Part shown: piece after piece, positions 17,120 to 26,081 of the stretch | Layout: each line of letters starts with the position of its first letter | Numbering within the stretch: position 1 is the stretch's first letter | Program-made: the position numbers and the translations under genes | The notes under the pieces: generated by a model | What the model was told of the DNA's origin: nothing | The model's input: the letters and a program-made list of their open reading frames with translations, nothing else | The model's database searches: none | Assembly: GCA_003635185.1 (NCBI GenBank) | Contig: PYJA01000098.1 | Coordinates: 1-55,520, forward strand | Direction: 5' to 3' | DNA: 55,520 nucleotides | From: Candidatus Poribacteria bacterium | GTDB lineage: Bacteria; Poribacteria; WGA-4E; WGA-3G

Positions 17120-18577
17120 ATGGGGTTAAAGATATATAATTCCCTTAGCCGACAACTTGAAGAATTTTCACCGCTGACAGAAGGACATGTCTCAATGTAC
17201 AGTTGTGGTCCCACCGTCTACGACTATATCCATATTGGTAATGCCCGCACGGCACTTGTCACCGATATTATACGTCGGTATCTCACCTACAAGGGATATG
17301 CTGTCAAGTTAGTTCAAAATTTGACAGATATTGATGATAAAATTATCGCTCGTGCACAAACACTTGGAATCAGTGCAAGTCAACTTGCACGGACGAATGG
17401 TGAAGCATACTTTGAAGATACACAACGCCTCGGCATTCACCCAGCAGATGTGCATCCTAAAGCGACAGAACATATTCCAGAGATGATCAACCTGATTCAA
17501 ACGCTCATCGACAAAGGTGCCGCTTACGTTGTGGATGGGAGTGTCTATTATCGCGTCAATTCGTTTAACGAATATGGAAAATTGTCACGCCGCAAACCTG
17601 AAGACCTATTGGCAGGCGCGCGCGTTGAAGTTGATGAACGTAAAGAAGACCCTCGCGATTTCGATATGTGGAAAGCAGCCAAACCTGGTGAACCTTATTG
17701 GGATAGCCCTTGGGGACGCGGCAGACCTGGTTGGCACATTGAATGTTCATCTATGGCAATGAAGCATCTGGGAGAAACGATTGATATTCATGCTGGGGGC
17801 GAAGACCTACTGTTTCCGCACCATGAAAATGAGATTGCACAGAGTGAATTAGCAACAGGTAGACCTTTCGCCCGTTACTGGGTTCATGTCGCTTTTCTGA
17901 AAATAGACGGTGCACGAATGGGCAAATCGGAAAAAAACTTTATTTTTCTACGAGATGCATTAGATAAATACCCTGCCGAAGTCATCCGTCATTTTCTCAT
18001 TTCTGCCCACTACCGACATCCACTCGATTACAGTTTGGAAAGTCTACAAAAATCAGAATCTGCGCTCAAACGTTTGAGAAATTGTTTAGAAGCATTGAAA
18101 AAATATGAACAAGAGACACCTGAAATTACTGATGAACACAACTCAACATCACAAGATGTTGCTGAGGCAGACACACACCTTCTTTCTGCAATTAAAACTA
18201 TGCAGGCGCAATTTATTGATGCGATGGATACGGACTTCAATACCGCACAAGCAATCGGTTCAATTTTCTCACTTGTCAGCCAAGTGAATAGGTCTCTGGG
18301 CACATCCAACGGAATATCCGATCAAATTTTCGCACAAGCCTATAAAGTTTTAAGCGAAACTTGTCAAGTACTCGGTATTTATACAATGAATGCACAGGAT
18401 GTTGCAGGCACCGCTGAAATTCTCAATCCATTGCTTGAACTTTTGTTGGAAATAAGGCAAAACGCTCGGGATCAGAAAGATTGGGATACATCCGATAAAA
18501 TTCGTGACCAACTGAAACAACTTAACATTGAAATCCAAGACACCCGTGAGGGGTCTACGTGGAAGTTTCTGTCGTAA
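17120..18577 (+). CDS. cysS: cysteinyl-tRNA synthetase
   Basis: CysS charges tRNA-Cys. The 485 residues show the class I signatures: the HIGH-type motif at YDYIHIGNART and the KMSKS-type motif at RMGKSEKNF. Zinc ligands lie in MYSCGPTVYD (Cys) and WHIECSSMAM (His/Cys), with HHENEIAQSE nearby. The KMSKS loop departs from the usual K-M-S-K-S-L-G-N by R, G, E and K substitutions, which is worth noting but keeps the second Lys and the Ser. It follows ispF by 43 bp. Confidence 0.96.
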   Translation: MGLKIYNSLSRQLEEFSPLTEGHVSMYSCGPTVYDYIHIGNARTALVTDIIRRYLTYKGYAVKLVQNLTDIDDKIIARAQTLGISASQLARTNGEAYFEDTQRLGIHPADVHPKATEHIPEMINLIQTLIDKGAAYVVDGSVYYRVNSFNEYGKLSRRKPEDLLAGARVEVDERKEDPRDFDMWKAAKPGEPYWDSPWGRGRPGWHIECSSMAMKHLGETIDIHAGGEDLLFPHHENEIAQSELATGRPFARYWVHVAFLKIDGARMGKSEKNFIFLRDALDKYPAEVIRHFLISAHYRHPLDYSLESLQKSESALKRLRNCLEALKKYEQETPEITDEHNSTSQDVAEADTHLLSAIKTMQAQFIDAMDTDFNTAQAIGSIFSLVSQVNRSLGTSNGISDQIFAQAYKVLSETCQVLGIYTMNAQDVAGTAEILNPLLELLLEIRQNARDQKDWDTSDKIRDQLKQLNIEIQDTREGSTWKFLS

Positions 18578-18678
18578 TAACGGTACAGCTCGCAACTGTA
18601 CGGGATAATCCAAAAAGAGAGTTTGTAGTTACCCATAGATGTACAATATTTGAATGTCAGGTTTCAAAGTAAAAAAAG

Positions 18679-18707
18679 TAGTCAATATTACAGAAAAGTG
18701 GTATAAT
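18679..18707 (+). promoter_or_regulatory. possible promoter for the lipoprotein metallopeptidase
   Basis: A consensus TATAAT (18702-18707) stands 17 bases after TAGTCA (18679-18684, four of six matches). It would start transcription near 18714, about 150 bases before the gene. The rest of the 18578-18862 gap holds nothing else recognisable. Confidence 0.35.
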
Positions 18708-18862
18708 ATATAGAGGAATTCTTTTAAAATCGTTCTATTAGACTATGCCAAAAAGATTTCCTGTGTCGCACAATGATTTTTTTGGTACACTACTATTTTT
18801 TACGTCAAACCTATGTTATGTAGGAAAATGATACGTTAACACTCAAAATTATGGAGGGAACC

Positions 18863-19897
18863 GTGAAAACCAACAAATATACTTTAGATGTCAATGGCGT
18901 GAAAACATATACGTTTTTACGCCATATAATAAAACTGTTTTTAGTTCTCATTGTGGGTTGTCTCCTTTTCAACGGTTGTGCTGCATTGGAAGAAGCACAG
19001 CGGCTGCGAGAGGCGCGCGAAAAGGAAGAAAGACATGGAGAGTATTTAATGCTGGCTCCATCTAAAGGCGAGATCAAAATTGCTGAGGATGCACAAAAAG
19101 CGGAAAGCGATCACTACACAATTACTTTCGCTCCGGATTTGGAAGAACACGAGGATTTTGACGAAGATTCGGAGCGGGGTCCATTCATGCAAAGCGCTCT
19201 CAGCTATATGGAAAGTCTATACAAAGAAATGAATGCGATTTTCGGATTTCAACCTGAACATAAAATTCATGTAACGCTGCATGATCTCTATAATGAATCA
19301 AGAAGCGTCGCAACCACAACTACTCAATATCGTTATGAGACTCAAGGAGACACCTCGCTGAAATATGTTACCGGTATCAAGATGGATTTTCCATTGAGAA
19401 TGTATGAAAAGCACGATGTACGTGTCCATGAATTAACGCACGCTTTCACAAATATTTATTTCCTGCCAACGTGGTTTAACGAAGGTATTGCTGTTCTAAT
19501 GCAGACAGAATGGGCTAAGGGCGGATCGCATCCAAAATTTGATAATCTTGAGGCAAATGTGAAGCGAAATTTAGATGGTGTTAATGATCTTGAGGACTGG
19601 GAATTCCACGGAGGGACCTCAAAACTCCTCCAATGGCGATATAGTTATGCTTATACTATCGTTTCAGAACTCCGAAAGAGATTTGGGCCTGATTACTACA
19701 TCAAAGTTTTTCAATTGATGGAAGCTGATCAATTGCATAATAAATTACCCAGTAAGATGTCAACGAGTTTTCTAATCTATTATCTCAACCAAGCTTCTGA
19801 AACAGACTTGATACCTTTCTTTGAAAGTCTTCATTTTAAAGTTCGTAGATTAACAAAAGAGGATATCCTTCAAAATATCAGGCAGACAAACCGATAA
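18863..19897 (+). CDS. lipoprotein zinc metallopeptidase (gluzincin, HExxH)
   Basis: This is a 344-residue secreted lipoprotein. A long positively charged N-region leads to a hydrophobic stretch and the lipobox LFNGC (Cys about 39). The zinc site HELTH (about 189-193) is followed by a Glu in WFNEGIAVLMQ (about 207), the spacing of peptidase MA/M1-like gluzincins. An acidic segment EEHEDFDEDSE comes earlier (about 94-104). GTG 18863 is preferred because GGAGGG lies four bases before it; the frame is open from ATG 18851, which has no such site. Substrate unknown. The protein would act on the periplasmic face of a membrane. Confidence 0.75.
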   Translation: MKTNKYTLDVNGVKTYTFLRHIIKLFLVLIVGCLLFNGCAALEEAQRLREAREKEERHGEYLMLAPSKGEIKIAEDAQKAESDHYTITFAPDLEEHEDFDEDSERGPFMQSALSYMESLYKEMNAIFGFQPEHKIHVTLHDLYNESRSVATTTTQYRYETQGDTSLKYVTGIKMDFPLRMYEKHDVRVHELTHAFTNIYFLPTWFNEGIAVLMQTEWAKGGSHPKFDNLEANVKRNLDGVNDLEDWEFHGGTSKLLQWRYSYAYTIVSELRKRFGPDYYIKVFQLMEADQLHNKLPSKMSTSFLIYYLNQASETDLIPFFESLHFKVRRLTKEDILQNIRQTNR

Positions 19898-19996
19898 GTT
19901 TGTAATTTGTGGGGTTATCTGTAAATTATTAGTATTAGTCTATACGCTATTCTTCTTGAGAGGATTAGCATCATTTTACAAAAAAGGAGTAAAACA

Positions 19997-20653
19997 ATGT
20001 TTTATCGAATTACAACTTACTTTTCACTATTTTGTTGCTCTATTATCCTAATAGGATGTAGTGTGCTCTTTGCACCGCAAGAGTGGAGCGACAACTATGC
20101 ACTTATGGATGGGGCACGATCGACGAGCCCACAAATGATTGATGGAAACCTTGAAACCGTAGGCGAAACAATTTTCTCCTCAACGGGCGGAGGAGCGAGA
20201 GCCGGCGGTATCGGATACGCCAATTTCAAAGGTTCTGAAGTCATTGTTACGTTACCTGAAAAGCGAAGGGTCCATAGGATTGTTCTGAAAGCGGATAACT
20301 TAAAACATTTTATTATCTATGCGGATAGAGGTGGCGGAATAATAGACGGTGCGGATTGGCAATTTGTTAAAGAGATGCAAAGCGTCAAAACAAAAACGAT
20401 AGATCTTAGGATTACAATACCGTATCTTACCGATAGAATCAGGATACTGGTCCTAAAAACCACTGAAGATGCTCAATTGGTACGAGAAACAAGTGTAAAT
20501 CTGGGTGGACTTAGGATTCTCGGCTCCAGAGGTGCCCCTGGTAAAATTCGAGAAATTGAAATCTACGGTTTTAAAACTGCTGAGCAAGCTGAAGCCGATG
20601 ATGTCGTTGAAACACGTGAAAAAGAACTTGATGAGTTACTTGAATTTGAGTAA
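19997..20653 (+). CDS. lipoprotein with discoidin-like domain
   Basis: This 218-residue protein has a signal peptide ending in lipobox LIGCS (Cys about 21). The body resembles an F5/8 type C (discoidin-like) jelly roll: MIDGNLETVGE near the front, a strand pair EVIVTLPEKRRVHRIVLKAD, and a terminal strand KIREIEIYGF. The last 30 residues are charged (ETREKELDELLEFE). Such domains bind carbohydrate or other surfaces. Strong AAAGGAG site before ATG 19997. The similar lipoprotein at 21061 lies beyond a repeat cluster. Function unknown. Confidence 0.65.
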   Translation: MFYRITTYFSLFCCSIILIGCSVLFAPQEWSDNYALMDGARSTSPQMIDGNLETVGETIFSSTGGGARAGGIGYANFKGSEVIVTLPEKRRVHRIVLKADNLKHFIIYADRGGGIIDGADWQFVKEMQSVKTKTIDLRITIPYLTDRIRILVLKTTEDAQLVRETSVNLGGLRILGSRGAPGKIREIEIYGFKTAEQAEADDVVETREKELDELLEFE

Positions 20654-20709
20654 TACTCGTTAAAGTCAAGGTGGATATTATAGTCCAACTTGTAATTAAT
20701 GAGACGCTT

Positions 20710-20754
20710 TGTAGTGCAAACTTCCAGTTTGCGCCTCATCGGCACAAACTGTCC
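20710..20754. repeat. partial TGTAGC-type hairpin element
   Basis: TGTAGTGCAAACTTCCAGTTTGCGC repeats the first arm of the double-hairpin family with a GCAAACT/AGTTTGC stem. It runs straight into the GAAGATTAA element at 20755, as in the nested copy at 32214-32330. Confidence 0.55.
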
Positions 20755-20920
20755 GAAGATTAATTTATTAATTCGGTCCTTTTCGGTCCACACAAGACAC
20801 GCGTATCCCGCTGCTGGTGAGGCGGGGAATCATGACGAATGCGCGTCCGGCATTCGTCATGATTCATACCGTTGATTTCTTCCTAACTCACCACAGGACC
20901 GAAATATTTTCTTAATCTTC
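20755..20920. repeat. palindromic element of the GAAGATTAA family, copy 2
   Basis: The terminal inverted repeats are 20755-20780 (GAAGATTAATTTATTAATTC and GGTCCT) and 20895-20920. The interior holds a perfect 16-bp stem, GAATCATGACGAATGC (20827-20842) with GCATTCGTCATGATTC (20850-20865), around a seven-base loop. The same inner stem sequence appears in a different element family at 25874-25948, so the parts are mixed between families. Confidence 0.8.
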
Positions 20921-20945
20921 ATCAGTTGTCCGTTCTCTTTCCAAA

Positions 20946-20989
20946 ATAGGTTTATCAAAGTGTCCCAATAATTTCTAAAGTTCACTATA
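20946..20989. repeat. dispersed intergenic repeat, copy 2 (inverted)
   Basis: Reverse complement of 281-322 with only two differences. It lies just outside the GAAGATTAA element, upstream of the second discoidin-like lipoprotein gene. Confidence 0.7.
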
Positions 20990-21060
20990 CAACAATGCCG
21001 CCTTAATTTCGCGCTATCTGGAGTAGTCCCTGTTCTGCTTCATGCCACAAGGAGGAATAC

Positions 21061-21648
21061 ATGCGTACTGGATTATTCGTTATAATTTTCTGTTGGATAC
21101 TTGGGTTGTCAGGATGTATCCTTTCATCAACCCCATCGCTCAACTGGAGTAAGAACATTGCTGTTACAGCTGCAAGTGATGACCCAAAATTTCATGATGA
21201 CAATATATACACAGAAGGAGCAACCGCGACTATACAGGAAGATGCAAGGGATATCGCCTCACAACGAGAAGCCGATAAGTTCACCGAGGCAGTCTTAAGC
21301 TGGAATACTCCTCAGACTATCCAACACGTTGTCATCAAGGCAAAAGAGGGACAACTGGAATTCTTTGAGATTCAATATATGGATGACGATGGAAAGTGGG
21401 TCACAGTTAAAGAGGTACGTGATAATTTACGTTCCGAATACAAACATACTCTCAAAGAGCCAATTGTAACCCAAAAGTTCCGCTTAAAAGTTCCACGTAG
21501 ATGGGATTCGAAATACGTCGGCGGTCAAAGTCGTTCAAGACGATCTGAAACTGGTGCCCCTACTGCCGCAGAGTTTAGGAAAATTCAAGAGATAGAACTC
21601 TATTACGCACTTCCTACGCCGGCTGCTGAAGACGCACCGATGCAGTGA
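21061..21648 (+). CDS. small lipoprotein, discoidin-like
   Basis: The protein has 195 residues, with signal peptide and lipobox LSGCI (Cys about 19). The mature part has strands typical of a discoidin-like jelly roll (AVLSWNTPQTIQHVVIKAKE, LEFFEIQYMDDDGKWVTVKE, TQKFRLKVPRRWDS) and ends with an Ala/Pro-rich tail. It parallels the lipoprotein at 19997 in length, topology and order of parts, so the two may be old duplicates separated by repeats. AAGGAGGAA precedes ATG 21061. No function can be assigned beyond surface binding. Confidence 0.65.
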   Translation: MRTGLFVIIFCWILGLSGCILSSTPSLNWSKNIAVTAASDDPKFHDDNIYTEGATATIQEDARDIASQREADKFTEAVLSWNTPQTIQHVVIKAKEGQLEFFEIQYMDDDGKWVTVKEVRDNLRSEYKHTLKEPIVTQKFRLKVPRRWDSKYVGGQSRSRRSETGAPTAAEFRKIQEIELYYALPTPAAEDAPMQ

Positions 21649-21733
21649 ACACAACTGGCATCCAGTTCGTTTTCCAAAAACAGCGGAATTGCTAAAACCT
21701 TATGCTACGGTTCTTTAGGAGCATTCTTAAGCG

Positions 21734-22948
21734 ATGTTATCTCAGGAAGCAACCAACCTCCTTCATCTCAGCCTAATTCAAGGTATAGGAACAAAAACCG
21801 TTCAATTCTTAATCAAAATTTTGGGCAGTGCTGAAAAAGTTCTGAACGCTTCTCCGCAAGAATTAGAGAAAATTGATGGCCTTTCTCCAGCAGCACGCGA
21901 GCGTTTGGTCCAAAAAAGACTCGGATGTCCGTTAGAACGCGAACTGGAATTGATAGACGAATTTGGATGCCAAATTGTAACGCTCTATGACGCAGCGTAC
22001 CCACCACTGTTGAAGGAGATTGATACACCACCGCTTTTACTTTACGTCAGAGGTGAGTTTAAACAAGAAGATGCACTTAGCATTGCTATTGTCGGTTCCC
22101 GAGACGCAAAAGATTATGGGCGGCGCGTCAGTTACCAACTGAGCTATCAACTTGCCAAGCGCGGCCTGACGGTCGTAAGCGGTTTTGCAAAGGGAATAGA
22201 TACCTGTGCACACCGAGGTGCCCTTGAAGCAAGCGGCAGAACAATTGCTGTTATGGGAAATGGGTTAAGTTTAATCTATCCCGCTGGGAATAGTGAATGG
22301 GTTGAGAAAATCATAGAGTCCGGTGCGTTAATTTCTGAATTCCCGATGGGTATGAAGCCGAGAGCAGAAAACTTTCCAAGACGGAACCGCATTATAAGTG
22401 GATTGACATTCGGAACCGTTGTCGTAGAAGCATCAAACCGAAGTGGCGCACTTATTACCGCACGGCTTGCAAGTGAACAAGGCCGAGAGGTGTTTGCAGT
22501 CCCTGGAGAAATTTTCTCTGAATTATCAACCGGCACCCATAAATTAATTGATAACGGCGCGAAACTTATAAGCACTGTGGATGATCTGTTAGAAGCACTA
22601 CCGCAATATGCCTTACGCCAAATTTCTACCCTTACACCTACACAAGAGTCTGACAGAAACATAGAAAGTTCTGAAACACCGTCTGTTCTGAAGGGAGAAC
22701 TTGAACAAACAAGCAGTACCACCTCTACAGAAAAGAAAGATCCTGCCTTTGTCGCTCCTCCCCCCGATTTAACAGCTGATGAAAAAACGGTGTTCAATGC
22801 GATTGAACTACCTTCATCTCATATTGACACTATAGTCCGAACAACGCAGTTGCCGATTAGTCAAGTTTCAAGTTTGCTCTTGATGCTGGAACTCAAAGGT
22901 GCTATTCAGCAGTTGCCAGGAAAACAATTTACCAAACTTTCAGTGTGA
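21734..22948 (+). CDS. dprA: DNA processing protein DprA
   Basis: DprA (Smf) protects incoming single-stranded DNA in natural transformation and loads RecA. The 404-residue protein has an N-terminal helix-hairpin-helix part (about 1-70, GIGTKTVQFLIKILG), the Rossmann-like core with IAIVGSRDAKDYG, VVSGFAKGIDTCAHRGAL, GNGLSLIYPAGN and FPRRNRIISGL, and a C-terminal winged helix (about 345-400, LTADEKTVFNAIELPSSH). A Ser/Thr/Glu-rich linker separates the last two. Other competence genes are not in view. Confidence 0.95.
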   Translation: MLSQEATNLLHLSLIQGIGTKTVQFLIKILGSAEKVLNASPQELEKIDGLSPAARERLVQKRLGCPLERELELIDEFGCQIVTLYDAAYPPLLKEIDTPPLLLYVRGEFKQEDALSIAIVGSRDAKDYGRRVSYQLSYQLAKRGLTVVSGFAKGIDTCAHRGALEASGRTIAVMGNGLSLIYPAGNSEWVEKIIESGALISEFPMGMKPRAENFPRRNRIISGLTFGTVVVEASNRSGALITARLASEQGREVFAVPGEIFSELSTGTHKLIDNGAKLISTVDDLLEALPQYALRQISTLTPTQESDRNIESSETPSVLKGELEQTSSTTSTEKKDPAFVAPPPDLTADEKTVFNAIELPSSHIDTIVRTTQLPISQVSSLLLMLELKGAIQQLPGKQFTKLSV

Positions 22949-23095
22949 AAGCCCAATTCTTTAGATTTGGGATGAACACCGTTAACGTCTCCCTTTATCA
23001 AAAAGCTTGATTTTGTTCAAGAAATGTGGTGTCCTATATATGCCAACTGGATAGGAAAGCAATCATTAACAAACCTTGTGAGTGTACTACCCAAT

Positions 23096-23914
23096 TTAAC
23101 GAAATCGCCAGAGTTGCAGCGCAGTTTTTCCGAACACCCATTCTCTATCTTCTGGCGTGAAGAAATCCATTTCATCACGGACAACAGATAGCGTTTGCGC
23201 ATAAGTTGCACGGCTTAAACAGACGGGCCAATCTGTTCCCCACATTATCCGCGACCCGCCGAAGGTATGATATACTTTCTTTACCTGTTCATGTGTGTCT
23301 GTCCACGGATAACTCGTCTTGGAAATTGACCACGTATGACTAATTTTGACATAGACACGAGGAAACTGAGCGAGATTCAGCAACAACTGCAGTTTTTCTG
23401 GAGCGTCAGGTGAACAGTCTGCCATGTGGTCAATCACAACATCAAGGTCAGGATGTTGTTCTAAGAGTGGCACAAGGTCAACTAATCTTTCAGCTTTGGT
23501 AAGAATTAGCATCGGCACACCAAGAGATTCTGCGCGGCTAAAGATAGGCGGCATCAATGAACCGGTAAACCAATCTCCATCAGCACCGACTGAAGGACTC
23601 AAACGGACACCGTGAAAGCCGTGCTCTTCTGTCCAACGACTGAGGTGATCTGGGGCATCTGGGTCTTCAGGATTAATTCTACACACACCCATAAATTTGT
23701 CAGGATACCTTCTCATAGCGTCTGCAGCGTAACTATTATCCCAAAGATAGTGGATAACCTGGACGAGGACAGTTTTTTCTACGCCGTTCGCTTCCATTAA
23801 TTCAAGTAACATTTCCGGTGTAGCATCCTCGGCTGGATGATTTCTCCTTTCGGATGCCCACGGAAACCGAGGATCGTTTTTCCAAACATGCACATGCGGG
23901 TCGATAATTCTCAT
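23096..23914 (-). CDS. amidohydrolase-related TIM-barrel hydrolase
   Basis: This 272-residue protein of the Amidohydro_2 superfamily begins RIIDPHVHVW with the metal-binding H-x-H pair. It has HGVRLSPSVGADGDWF, VVIDHMADCSP (metal His) and ends with IMWGTDWPVC, where the Asp is the last metal ligand. Relatives hydrolyse lactones or decarboxylate small aromatic acids; the substrate here is open. An AAAGGAG site precedes ATG 23914. It starts one base after the stop of the flippase-like gene, so the two are surely co-translated. Confidence 0.85.
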   Translation of the reverse strand: MRIIDPHVHVWKNDPRFPWASERRNHPAEDATPEMLLELMEANGVEKTVLVQVIHYLWDNSYAADAMRRYPDKFMGVCRINPEDPDAPDHLSRWTEEHGFHGVRLSPSVGADGDWFTGSLMPPIFSRAESLGVPMLILTKAERLVDLVPLLEQHPDLDVVIDHMADCSPDAPEKLQLLLNLAQFPRVYVKISHTWSISKTSYPWTDTHEQVKKVYHTFGGSRIMWGTDWPVCLSRATYAQTLSVVRDEMDFFTPEDREWVFGKTALQLWRFR

Positions 23915-23915
23915 A

Positions 23916-24929
23916 TTATTGCTCCTTTGGTTTGCGGAGGAATCCGTACGCGCCTAATGGCAGACAATAAAGTAAAATCAAAATGTGTAAACTGAACCCA
24001 GTAACAGTGGCAGTCGCAATTGATGTGCCAAAATAGTTCAAGAACCATGCAAATGGAAATTCTGTTGTCCCGAAGTTACCAACGGTTTGGACAGGCAAAA
24101 GATTAAACCCGTTTGTAAATGCAAGTGCGAAAAGCACTTCAGTCAGCGGGATATCAACACCCATTTCGGCAACAAGATAACACTGAAACCCGAAGCGGAT
24201 TATGAGACATAATAAAGAATATCCCCAGACTTTTAATAAGCGTAAATTGAATCGAAACGCAGTGATTTCATTAAAGATGGAGATGATTTTGTTGACAATC
24301 CATGTGAGTGAAGATTTTTCCAAGCGCAATAGTGGTTTAACACATCTCTGGACAAGGTTATTACAAAAGTTTGGCGCGGTGCACGCCAAGACCATCAGGA
24401 TTATTAATCCCGTTCCAACGACTAATGGCGTTAGAAAAAGCACCGTCCAAGAAAACTTGCCACTCAGTTTTGGAAGCAGTAATGACGCTGTGCCTGCCAT
24501 CAAGCCAATTAACAACACTAAGTCAATGACACTTGCCACCATGAGTGAGGCTATCCCGTGCGTTACCTCTACCTTTTGCCGCCGTTGCATGAGATAGAGA
24601 TATGAAATATCCCCTGTCCGCATCGGCAGAAAATTACCCCAAAATGTGTGCAGAGCAAGAATTGGGTAAATCTGATGTACACTGGAACCTAAACCGAGTA
24701 AAGTTCGGAACCTTAGGGTCTTTGCTAACACAAGCAGACAATAGCAGATAAACCCTATTAAAACCGCCTTAATTGGAATCTTGCTAAGTGTTTCAGGTAT
24801 CTTTTTTAAGTCAATCTCTTTTAACAGTAGATAGGAAATAACAACCGCCAAAACAGTTGGCAAAACATATCTGGCAATCCGCTGCAGACGCTTCTTGTTC
24901 AAAATATCCCTACCGTCGCGACTATACAT
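23916..24929 (-). CDS. flippase-like integral membrane protein (LPG synthase TM-region family)
   Basis: About 337 residues with eight or so hydrophobic helices. The blocks LRFRTLLG, FWGNFLPMRTGDISYLYLMQR and LLPVQTVGNFGTTEFPFAW are characteristic of the lysylphosphatidylglycerol synthase/flippase-like family (UPF0104, TIGR00374). The P-M-R-x-G-D block is the family's best conserved loop. The catalytic synthase domain is absent, so a transport or lipid-flipping role is inferred. ATG 24929 overlaps the methyltransferase stop (ATGTATAG); TTG 24932 is next to it and less likely. Confidence 0.8.
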   Translation of the reverse strand: MYSRDGRDILNKKRLQRIARYVLPTVLAVVISYLLLKEIDLKKIPETLSKIPIKAVLIGFICYCLLVLAKTLRFRTLLGLGSSVHQIYPILALHTFWGNFLPMRTGDISYLYLMQRRQKVEVTHGIASLMVASVIDLVLLIGLMAGTASLLLPKLSGKFSWTVLFLTPLVVGTGLIILMVLACTAPNFCNNLVQRCVKPLLRLEKSSLTWIVNKIISIFNEITAFRFNLRLLKVWGYSLLCLIIRFGFQCYLVAEMGVDIPLTEVLFALAFTNGFNLLPVQTVGNFGTTEFPFAWFLNYFGTSIATATVTGFSLHILILLYCLPLGAYGFLRKPKEQ

Positions 24930-25779
24930 CAAAATGGTCCGAGTAAACTTTCACAAGATCGCCTTTTCGAAAACCGGGAACAGCAGTACCACATTCGCTG
25001 GCTAAGTGTTCGTAATCAATGCGTTTCAATCGCGCTAAAACAGCAGGTGTGTTTGCTTTTAGGAGGATCCACTGTTTGTTTCGTTCACACAACTTTTCGT
25101 CTGTTTCTTTGCGGGAATAATCTTGCCATCCTTGACACGGCACGGCAAAATCAAAACTGTTCTGAAAGACTTTTAGCGCGGCAGGCGTGTTATTATATTG
25201 CCACATCTGAAAATCTGGATGACGTATCGGTAAAGGTTTATATTCTCGCATATCTTGATGCGTACTTGGCAAACGCGTCCATATCTGAAATTCCGTATTA
25301 ACCGAAAATGATTTACCAGAATCCAGGTGAAAAGCATCTCTTGGCAATGCTAATTTGCGAATAAATCGCATGCTTGTTTCAAGCTGCTTATGGACAATAT
25401 ATTTTCTGAAATTGACGGGGACAATATAAGCCACAATATCTGCTAAAGCGGCAGCGTGGTTAAAGAAGGATATTGCCAATTTTCCGCGCTTGCCAAATGG
25501 AGGATTGCCGATGATAGCAGTATCTTTAGAAGCATAAGGTAGACTGGTAACCGTAAAGAAGTCTTGCGTTATAATATTTTCGCATTTAGGGAGAATGTCT
25601 ATGCCCAGCCTACGGTGTGGCGGCAAGCAATTGTAAAATGCACCCATACCAGCGGAAGGTTCCACAAAGAACATTTTATCTACTGTTCGGTTGACAGACG
25701 AAAGCGTTTGTAAGAAGTATTCCCAACACGACGCTGCTACTTCTTGCTTAGTGTAAAATGGATTTAATGATGTCCCCAT
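24922..25779 (-). CDS. orphan adenine-specific DNA methyltransferase-like protein
   Basis: The 285 residues contain the SAM-binding motif FVEPSAGMGAFY (about 38-49) and the catalytic motif GNPPFGKRGKL (about 91-101), the N/D-P-P-F/Y signature of amino-methyltransferases acting on adenine N6. No restriction enzyme or specificity subunit lies nearby, so it would be an orphan; an RNA substrate cannot be excluded. AAAGGAA lies seven bases before ATG 25779. It leads an overlapping operon with the flippase-like and amidohydrolase genes, an odd partnership. Confidence 0.78.
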   Translation of the reverse strand: MGTSLNPFYTKQEVAASCWEYFLQTLSSVNRTVDKMFFVEPSAGMGAFYNCLPPHRRLGIDILPKCENIITQDFFTVTSLPYASKDTAIIGNPPFGKRGKLAISFFNHAAALADIVAYIVPVNFRKYIVHKQLETSMRFIRKLALPRDAFHLDSGKSFSVNTEFQIWTRLPSTHQDMREYKPLPIRHPDFQMWQYNNTPAALKVFQNSFDFAVPCQGWQDYSRKETDEKLCERNKQWILLKANTPAVLARLKRIDYEHLASECGTAVPGFRKGDLVKVYSDHFDV

Positions 25780-25838
25780 AAATCAATTCCTTTAATGGAT
25801 TGATTTATGATACCTATTTATGAACTAATTGTCAAGTA

Positions 25839-26014
25839 ATACCAAATTAACGCGATTCGTCTCGGTAGGTGGGGAATCATGACGAATGTGCCAAATCAAC
25901 GGTATGAATGCGCGTATGGCATTCCCCGTATGGTATTCGCCATGATTCATACCGTTGATTTGGCATCCTCTGCTTAACTCCAATAAAACAAGGTAAATCC
26001 TGTTAATTTAGTAT
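25839..26014. repeat. palindromic element of the ATACCAAATTAACG family, copy 2
   Basis: The ends are ATACCAAATTAACG (25839-25852) and TGTTAATTTAGTAT (26001-26014). Inside, a perfect 21-bp stem pairs 25889-25909 with 25945-25965, and a second stem pairs GAATCATGACGAAT (25874-25887) with ATTCGCCATGATTC (25935-25948). The two stems compete for the same right-hand bases. This explains the roughly 300-bp gap before the toxin-antitoxin genes. Confidence 0.8.
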
Positions 26015-26033
26015 GATAGAGTTAGCATAGTTG

Positions 26034-26063
26034 TTGACAATTTGAATATAAGGAATGTATAAT
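26034..26063 (+). promoter_or_regulatory. sigma70-type promoter of the toxin-antitoxin operon
   Basis: Consensus TTGACA (26034-26039) and consensus TATAAT (26058-26063) are separated by 18 bases. Strong AGGAGG follows at 26071-26076. Confidence 0.65.
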
Positions 26064-26081
26064 TAAAATAAGGAGGTATTT

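Noticed and set aside
18743..18829. 28-codon open frame after the TATAAT at 18702
   Set aside because: No ribosome binding site and no recognisable composition; probably leader sequence.
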